Below, piece after piece: positions 1-5,890 of a stretch of DNA of 5,890 nucleotides. The position numbers and the translations under genes are program-made. The notes beneath the pieces are model-generated. The model was not told where the DNA came from, ran no database searches, and was given only the letters and a program-made list of their open reading frames with translations. Source of the DNA: Myxococcales bacterium. Lineage in GTDB: Bacteria > Myxococcota_A > UBA9042 > PHBI01 > JAAZYN01. How positions within the stretch are numbered: position 1 is the stretch's first letter; each line of letters starts with the position of its first letter. The stretch is from the NCBI GenBank assembly GCA_014239625.1, contig JAAZYN010000264.1:1-5890 (forward strand). The letters run 5' to 3'.

Positions 1-263
1 GCAAGATGTCGCACATGACGCGCAAGGACGCCCAGGCGCTGGTGAAGACGCGTGGTGGTCTGACGCCCAGCGGGGTCACCCGGGACCTGCACTACCTCGT
101 CATCGGTGATGAGGGGTCACCGCTGCTCGGTGACGGCGTGATGTCGGGCAAGCACAAGAAAGCCGACAGGTACAACGGCGACGACGCAGCCATCGGGATC
201 ATCACGGAGACGGCGTTTATGGAGATGCTCGAGCCCGCCCCGGCGGCCCCCGAGCCCTCCTGA
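1..263 (+). CDS. BRCT-domain protein, 3' end only (5' truncated by window edge)
   Basis: This is the C-terminal part of a gene that is already open at the window start; the reading frame has codons beginning at base 3 and ends with TGA at 261-263. The visible residues fit the latter part of a BRCT domain of the bacterial LigA type. A lysine precedes MSHMTRKDAQALV, matching the usual TGxxxxMTRxEA pattern. Then come the conserved Gly-Gly turn (RGG), the strand YLVIGDEGSP, a KHKKAD helix and the final IITETAFMEML helix. A short Pro/Ala-rich tail closes the protein. BRCT domains bind DNA ends or partner proteins in replication and repair. Which protein this is (ligase, exonuclease or stand-alone BRCT protein) cannot be told, because the rest lies outside. 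The ATG at base 6 is probably internal rather than the true start, since it would cut the domain. The BRCT assignment is fairly secure; the function is not. Confidence 0.75.
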   Translation, partial: KMSHMTRKDAQALVKTRGGLTPSGVTRDLHYLVIGDEGSPLLGDGVMSGKHKKADRYNGDDAAIGIITETAFMEMLEPAPAAPEPS

Positions 264-267
264 GATC

Positions 268-282
268 GCGGCGCCACGCCGC
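268..282 (+). terminator. Possible terminator hairpin after the BRCT gene
   Basis: GCGGCG and CGCCGC form a perfect 6-bp stem around a CCA loop, beginning 4 bases after the stop codon. No T-run follows, so it does not meet the classical intrinsic terminator definition. In so GC-rich a sequence a 6-bp stem can occur by chance. Confidence 0.25.
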
Positions 283-537
283 ACGTCACGGACTGCGTGG
301 GGCCAGCCCCCCGCCGTAGATTCAGCGGCAGCGCGCTGGTTCGATCCTTTAACGGCCGCCCCGTCTCTGGCATCTTGGTGCCGGACGCGCAACGACGCGG
401 TTTGGAGTAAGGGAGCGTCTCGGCCCCACTCAGGCGCGGGTCGACGTAGGACTGGCCGGGGGCCACTCCGAACGACCTTGTCAGGACTGGGCCGAACAAG
501 CACCGAGTTGTGGGATGTTACACGCGAGACACGAGCC

Positions 538-543
538 GGAGGA
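538..543 (+). promoter_or_regulatory. Ribosome binding site deciding the lipoprotein start
   Basis: GGAGGA lies 10 bases before the ATG at 554. The in-frame ATG at 515 has no purine-rich site at suitable spacing, and the ATG at 563 is about 19 bases away. The site therefore favours 554, which also puts a proper signal peptide at the N-terminus. Confidence 0.65.
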
Positions 544-553
544 TGTCAGCCCG

Positions 554-2227
554 ATGAGACGAATGACGCGCACAGTAGCCCTCCACTTGGCGGTAGTGGC
601 CCTCGCTGCCTGCCCACAGGATGCCACCAGCCCGGGCGACGCCATCGCGGACGTCGGGGCGACCGATGCTGACGTGCCTCCTGCCGGGGTGACCTACCAC
701 GCCCACATCCGGGCGGTGGTGGAGCGACGGTGCCTGAGCTGTCACGTGACTGGCGGGGCGGGCCCCTTCTCCCTGAGCTCCTGGGAGGCCGTCGAGCCCA
801 TGGCCCCGGCGATGGCCGTCGCGGTGGCCCACGGTGACATGCCGCCGTGGCCGATGGCCCAGGACTGCCGCGACGTCCAGCACGCCCGAGCGTTGGACAC
901 CGACGAGCTGGCGCTCTTTTCGCAGTGGCAGGCCGGCGGCTTCCCCGAGGGCGATCCGAGCGATTATACGGCGCCTATCCTCGACCCACCTGTGGAGCTG
1001 GGGCCTCCGTCACTGGAGCTCTCCAGCCGCGAGCCATACGTAGCCAGCAAGCTCGCTCCGGATGACTATCGCTGTTTTCGGCTGGACCACACCTTCTCCG
1101 ACGAGACCTTCGTCACCGCGACCAGCGTGTTTCCGGACGCAAGCGGCGTCGTTCACCACGTGATCATGTACGAGGTGCCCGCCGACCAGATCGCCACCGT
1201 GGAGTCGCTGGACGCAGCGGACGCGGGGCCAGGCTACACGTGCTATGGCGGGCCTGGCGTCAGCGGGCAGTTCGTCGGCGGCTGGGTCCCGGGGATGCAA
1301 CCGGCAGTCTACCCGACCGACGCCGCGCTGGTGTTGCAAGAGGGTTCTCAGCTGGTGGTGCAGATCCACTACAACGTCCTGGGCCTCGGGCCCGACGACC
1401 CGGTGCCAGCCGACCAGAGCCGTGTCGCGCTGTGGACCATGCCGTCGGGGCAACGCCCCACGAGGGTGGTGAATATCAGCCCCTTCGCTCAGCACCTCTT
1501 GGACATCCCGGCGGGCGACGCGAACGTCGTGGCGACCGCGGAGTACGACGTGCCCGTGCCCCTGACATACATCGGCGTCATCCCGCACATGCACACCCTG
1601 GGCACGTCGATCAGCGTCCAGGTCAACCGGTGGGACGGCACCACCGAGTGCCTCACCGACGTCCCCGAGTGGGACTTCAACTGGCAGCAGTACTACGCCT
1701 ACGCGGAAGACGACTTCGTAAAGGCCCGCCTGGGCGACACCCTCACCCTCGAGTGCGTCTACGACAACAGCCCCGACAATCAGCCGGTCGTCAACGGCCG
1801 GCAGCAGCAGCCCCAAGACGTCGCTTGGGGCGAGGGGACCCTCGACGAGATGTGCCTCAACTATCTGGTGTCGCTGAGACCCTATTACCATGTGGGTAAT
1901 GGAGCCCAGTGCGATGGGGCCGCCGCGTGCATCAGCGACTGCCCCGACGGCGACAGCGAGTGCACCCTGGCCTGCATCTTCTTCGCCCAAAACGACTGCT
2001 TCGAGTGCGCGCTGAGAGCGCTGTACGTGGACTGCGCCGCGGCGCTGTGTGCGCCGCAAGCGCTGGCGTTTGCGCAATGCTCCAACACGTGCGCTGCGGG
2101 CTCCGCCGTCACCTGCGCGTTCACCGACTGCGCCACCGAGTTCGGCGCCTTGTACCAGTGCTTCGAGCCTCAGATGCGGGCCGGCGCCTGCAACACCAAC
2201 ACCCAGGAGTGCGGCTTCGAGCTGTAG
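554..2227 (+). CDS. Lipoprotein with heme c motif, PHM/DBH-like copper type II monooxygenase module and Cys-rich tail
   Basis: Predicted envelope lipoprotein of 557 aa. Residues 1-20 form a lipoprotein signal: MRRMTR, a hydrophobic core, then lipobox LAAC with Cys20 as lipidation site. A short acidic linker leads to a c-type heme motif, CLSCH (Cys60, Cys63, His64), with the following GDMPPWPM supplying a candidate distal Met (96 or 101). The central part matches the copper type II, ascorbate-dependent monooxygenase fold. HHV (His201, His202) and QIHY (His272) are the expected CuH ligands; HMH (His345, His347) and DEMC (Met433) are the expected CuM ligands. Cys401 and Cys434 match a disulfide conserved in peptidylglycine alpha-hydroxylating monooxygenase. 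Residues 453-557 contain 16 cysteines. Known family members hydroxylate C-H bonds using O2 and an electron donor; the substrate here is unknown. A heme domain feeding electrons to copper is inference. The start at 554 is chosen over 515 because of the ribosome binding site and the signal peptide. The gene converges with the crotonase gene. Confidence 0.85.
   Translation: MRRMTRTVALHLAVVALAACPQDATSPGDAIADVGATDADVPPAGVTYHAHIRAVVERRCLSCHVTGGAGPFSLSSWEAVEPMAPAMAVAVAHGDMPPWPMAQDCRDVQHARALDTDELALFSQWQAGGFPEGDPSDYTAPILDPPVELGPPSLELSSREPYVASKLAPDDYRCFRLDHTFSDETFVTATSVFPDASGVVHHVIMYEVPADQIATVESLDAADAGPGYTCYGGPGVSGQFVGGWVPGMQPAVYPTDAALVLQEGSQLVVQIHYNVLGLGPDDPVPADQSRVALWTMPSGQRPTRVVNISPFAQHLLDIPAGDANVVATAEYDVPVPLTYIGVIPHMHTLGTSISVQVNRWDGTTECLTDVPEWDFNWQQYYAYAEDDFVKARLGDTLTLECVYDNSPDNQPVVNGRQQQPQDVAWGEGTLDEMCLNYLVSLRPYYHVGNGAQCDGAAACISDCPDGDSECTLACIFFAQNDCFECALRALYVDCAAALCAPQALAFAQCSNTCAAGSAVTCAFTDCATEFGALYQCFEPQMRAGACNTNTQECGFEL
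1910..2212 (+). other. Cys-rich C-terminal region of the lipoprotein (16 Cys, two related units)
   Basis: After the monooxygenase module the protein continues for about 100 residues with 16 cysteines, an even number consistent with eight disulfides in an exported protein. Two stretches share a similar spacing. Unit A (Cys459, 463, 470, 474) is Cx3Cx6Cx3C. Unit B (Cys509, 513, 521, 526) is Cx3Cx7Cx4C. The resemblance suggests an old internal duplication. I do not recognise a named domain; role in stability, surface attachment or partner binding is open. Confidence 0.55.
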
Positions 2228-2335
2228 TCCCGTCGCTCGAGGACGGCTCAGAGGGGAGCCCTCCCACGGAGTTGCGATGCGATCAGCGGCGCGCCAGAGC
2301 GACCGCGCCGGCCTGGCGCCGGCCGCGAGCTGCCC
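2228..2335. terminator. Convergent intergenic region with GC-rich inverted repeats
   Basis: These 108 bases separate the stop codons of two convergent genes, where both transcripts must end. Two modest hairpins are visible. GGCTC/GAGCC (2245-2249 with 2256-2260) has a 6-base loop. GCCGGC at 2307-2312 and 2318-2323 can pair around a 5-base loop, and also forms part of a 9-base direct repeat, GCGCCGGCC, at 2305-2313 and 2316-2324. Neither is followed by a T-run on either strand, so terminator function is a guess from position. Confidence 0.3.
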
Positions 2336-3127
2336 TCAGTCCCCCTGGAATTCGGGGGTGGTCTTGGAGAAGAAGGCCCGCACTCCCCGCGTCATGTCGC
2401 GCGACTGCAGGCACTGCACCTGCGCCTCGACCTCGCGCTGCAGCGCGTCCTCCAGCGAACCCTGCGCGGCGCCTGCGCGGAGGTTGCGGCGCGCCAGCCG
2501 GTAGGCCATCGGCGGCCCCTGAGCCAATCGAGCGCTCCACTCAGCCGCCAGGTCGTCGAGCTCGGAGGCGACCACCGACCGGTTGACCAGCCCCAGCTCC
2601 AACGCACGTCGACCGTCGAAGGTCTCCGCCAACAGCATGAGCTCCATGGCTCGGCCGAGGCCGACGATCCGAGGCAGCATAAAGCTCGAGCCTCCGTCGG
2701 GGACCAACCCGATGCGCTTGAAGACCTGGCCAAACGTGGACTCGTGGGCACAGATCCGAAGGTCGCAGTGCAACACCACGTCGAAGCCGAACCCCACGCA
2801 GGCGCCGCGGATGACCGCCAACGTCGGCGTGTCCGTCGCCTGCAGAGCCCGTATGACAGCGTGGAACCGATCCCGCACCTGCTCTCGGAGGCGCTCCTGA
2901 CCGCCCGCCAACGACTTGGCCCCCTGGGTAAGGTCGGCGCCAGAGCAAAAGTGTTGCCCCGCACCGGTCAACACGATGGTGCGCACCGCCGGGTCTGCGT
3001 CAGCGGAGCGGATCATCTCCGCCACGCGAAGACAGGTGTCACCGGTCAGCCCGTTGCGCGCCCGAGGGTTGTCGATGATGACCTTGGCCACCGGTGCCTC
3101 GACGTGGAGATGCGCCATGTCACTCAT
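2336..3127 (-). CDS. Enoyl-CoA hydratase/isomerase (crotonase) family protein, PaaG-like active site
   Basis: A complete crotonase-fold protein of 263 aa, the usual length for the family, expected to act on acyl-CoA thioesters in the cytoplasm. Residues 59-66 (HFCSGADL) form the first oxyanion-hole segment. Residues 108-116 (GACVGFGFD) form the second, and CDLRI follows. FGQVFKRIGLVPDGG then leads to LPRIVG. Of the two catalytic glutamates of classical enoyl-CoA hydratase (Glu144 and Glu164 in the rat enzyme), the first aligns with Asp116 and the second with Phe136. Asp144 in LVPD instead sits where PaaG-type isomerases and 4-chlorobenzoyl-CoA dehalogenase carry an Asp. This suggests an isomerase or other crotonase reaction rather than simple hydration; the substrate is unknown. 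The start at 3127 is set by GGAGG nine bases upstream. The frame stays open further upstream, but that extension does not look like crotonase. The gene is divergent from the Clp ATPase gene and has no visible fatty-acid or phenylacetate pathway neighbours. Confidence 0.9.
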   Translation of the reverse strand: MSDMAHLHVEAPVAKVIIDNPRARNGLTGDTCLRVAEMIRSADADPAVRTIVLTGAGQHFCSGADLTQGAKSLAGGQERLREQVRDRFHAVIRALQATDTPTLAVIRGACVGFGFDVVLHCDLRICAHESTFGQVFKRIGLVPDGGSSFMLPRIVGLGRAMELMLLAETFDGRRALELGLVNRSVVASELDDLAAEWSARLAQGPPMAYRLARRNLRAGAAQGSLEDALQREVEAQVQCLQSRDMTRGVRAFFSKTTPEFQGD

Positions 3128-3251
3128 CGAGATAATCCTCCGTCCAGGCTGTACGTTGCGCAGGTCTCCCCGAGTATTTGTCGGCGGCGCGAGGGATTTT
3201 GCAACCCCGTCGCGTTGCCGGCGATGATCGGGCCGTGCTAAGCAAGAACCC
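3128..3251. promoter_or_regulatory. Divergent intergenic region (crotonase / Clp ATPase)
   Basis: The 124 bases between two divergent start codons must hold promoters for both genes. The stretch is locally less GC-rich around 3172-3205. TTGCAA at 3199-3204 reads the same on both strands and could serve as a -35-like or operator element, but I see no good -10 box at standard spacing for either direction. The plus-strand ATG at 3252 has no clear Shine-Dalgarno sequence before it. No known regulator site is recognised. Confidence 0.4.
3137..3141 (-). promoter_or_regulatory. Ribosome binding site of the crotonase gene
   Basis: On the minus strand GGAGG stands nine bases before the ATG at 3127, a good Shine-Dalgarno site. 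It decides this start over the second ATG three codons later and over longer upstream options in the same open frame. Confidence 0.75.
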
Positions 3252-5771
<2,520 letters not shown>

Positions 5772-5815
5772 CGACCGCGATGACACCGCGACGCCGGGTC
5801 ACGCCCTGGCCTCTA

Positions 5816-5836
5816 CCCGGGTGCCGGACACCCGGG
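5816..5836 (+). terminator. Strong GC hairpin after the Clp ATPase gene
   Basis: CCCGGGTG and CACCCGGG make a perfect 8-bp stem around a CCGGA loop, starting 45 bases after the stop codon. This is the strongest hairpin I noticed outside coding sequence and is well placed to end the transcript. It lacks a following T-run, so it is either a non-classical terminator or an RNA 3'-end stabiliser. Confidence 0.45.
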
Positions 5837-5890
5837 CCCGTGCGTCTCGCGCCCGCCCTCTAGCCCGGATGTTTCATGGAACTTCGAGCG

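Larger units (their letters stand above)
264..553. other. Non-coding leader between the BRCT gene and the lipoprotein gene
   Basis: I found no supported gene in these roughly 290 bases on either strand. The ORFs that cross it have no recognisable protein features and run antisense to, or out of frame with, the flanking genes. The promoter of the downstream lipoprotein gene presumably lies here, but I cannot place -35/-10 boxes with confidence. TTGTCA at 478-483 resembles a -35 box, yet has no convincing -10 partner at the right distance. An imperfect hairpin spans 449-469 (8 bp, one C-C mismatch, GGG loop), about 85 bases before the start codon; its meaning is unknown. Confidence 0.5.

Noticed and set aside
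338..347. GGTTCGATCC, resembling the T-loop of a tRNA
   Set aside because: The flanking bases do not form the 5-bp T stem, and no acceptor, D or anticodon arms can be placed around it.
264..410. Open frame continuing in the same frame after the BRCT stop codon, up to TAA at 408-410
   Set aside because: It could suggest readthrough or a nonsense mutation, but the roughly 48 codons show no BRCT-like or other recognisable features. The BRCT domain is already complete with a natural tail before the stop.
1010..2077. 355-aa minus-strand frame opposite the lipoprotein gene
   Set aside because: It is an antisense shadow with no motif; the plus strand carries the copper-ligand and heme motifs in the right order.
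5876..5890. ATG GAA CTT CGA GCG at the right edge, a possible start of a downstream gene (MELRA)
   Set aside because: Only five codons are visible and the upstream ribosome binding site is weak, so there is not enough to call a gene.

Overview
This GC-rich window, with G/C-dominated third codon positions, carries four protein-coding genes with little functional connection. The best guess for the source is Myxococcota or a related deltaproteobacterial lineage. That rests on the secreted heme/copper lipoprotein with a cysteine-rich tail, the divergent Clp-type AAA+ protein with a long proline-rich linker, and the overall composition. It is inference from gene style, because no marker gene is present. 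I see no rRNA, tRNA, CRISPR array, insertion sequence or phage gene.

Layout: (1) The left edge holds the 3' end of a gene ending in a BRCT domain, cut by the window start. (2) About 290 bases of apparently non-coding leader follow. (3) Next is a plus-strand gene for a predicted lipoprotein of 557 aa. It joins a c-type heme motif (CxxCH), a copper type II monooxygenase module of the peptidylglycine hydroxylase/dopamine beta-hydroxylase kind with all six expected copper ligands, and a tail with 16 cysteines. (4) A minus-strand crotonase-fold gene (enoyl-CoA hydratase/isomerase family, 263 aa) converges on it. Its active-site residues look more like PaaG-type isomerases than classical hydratases. 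(5) Divergent from that gene is a plus-strand Clp/Hsp100 ATPase of 839 aa with two AAA+ modules. (6) The right edge holds a short non-coding stretch with a strong GC hairpin.

How the genes relate: there is no evident operon. The lipoprotein and the crotonase converge; the crotonase and the Clp ATPase diverge from a shared 124-base intergenic region. The lipoprotein should act at the cell envelope, the crotonase in cytoplasmic acyl-CoA metabolism, and the Clp ATPase in cytoplasmic protein unfolding or degradation. Nothing in the sequence ties them into one pathway.

I do not see a clear new multi-gene system. The points most worth a second look are the heme c plus copper monooxygenase plus Cys-rich tail architecture, and the Clp ATPase, which has a degenerate D1 pore loop, an extended linker and an IGF-type putative ClpP-docking tripeptide.
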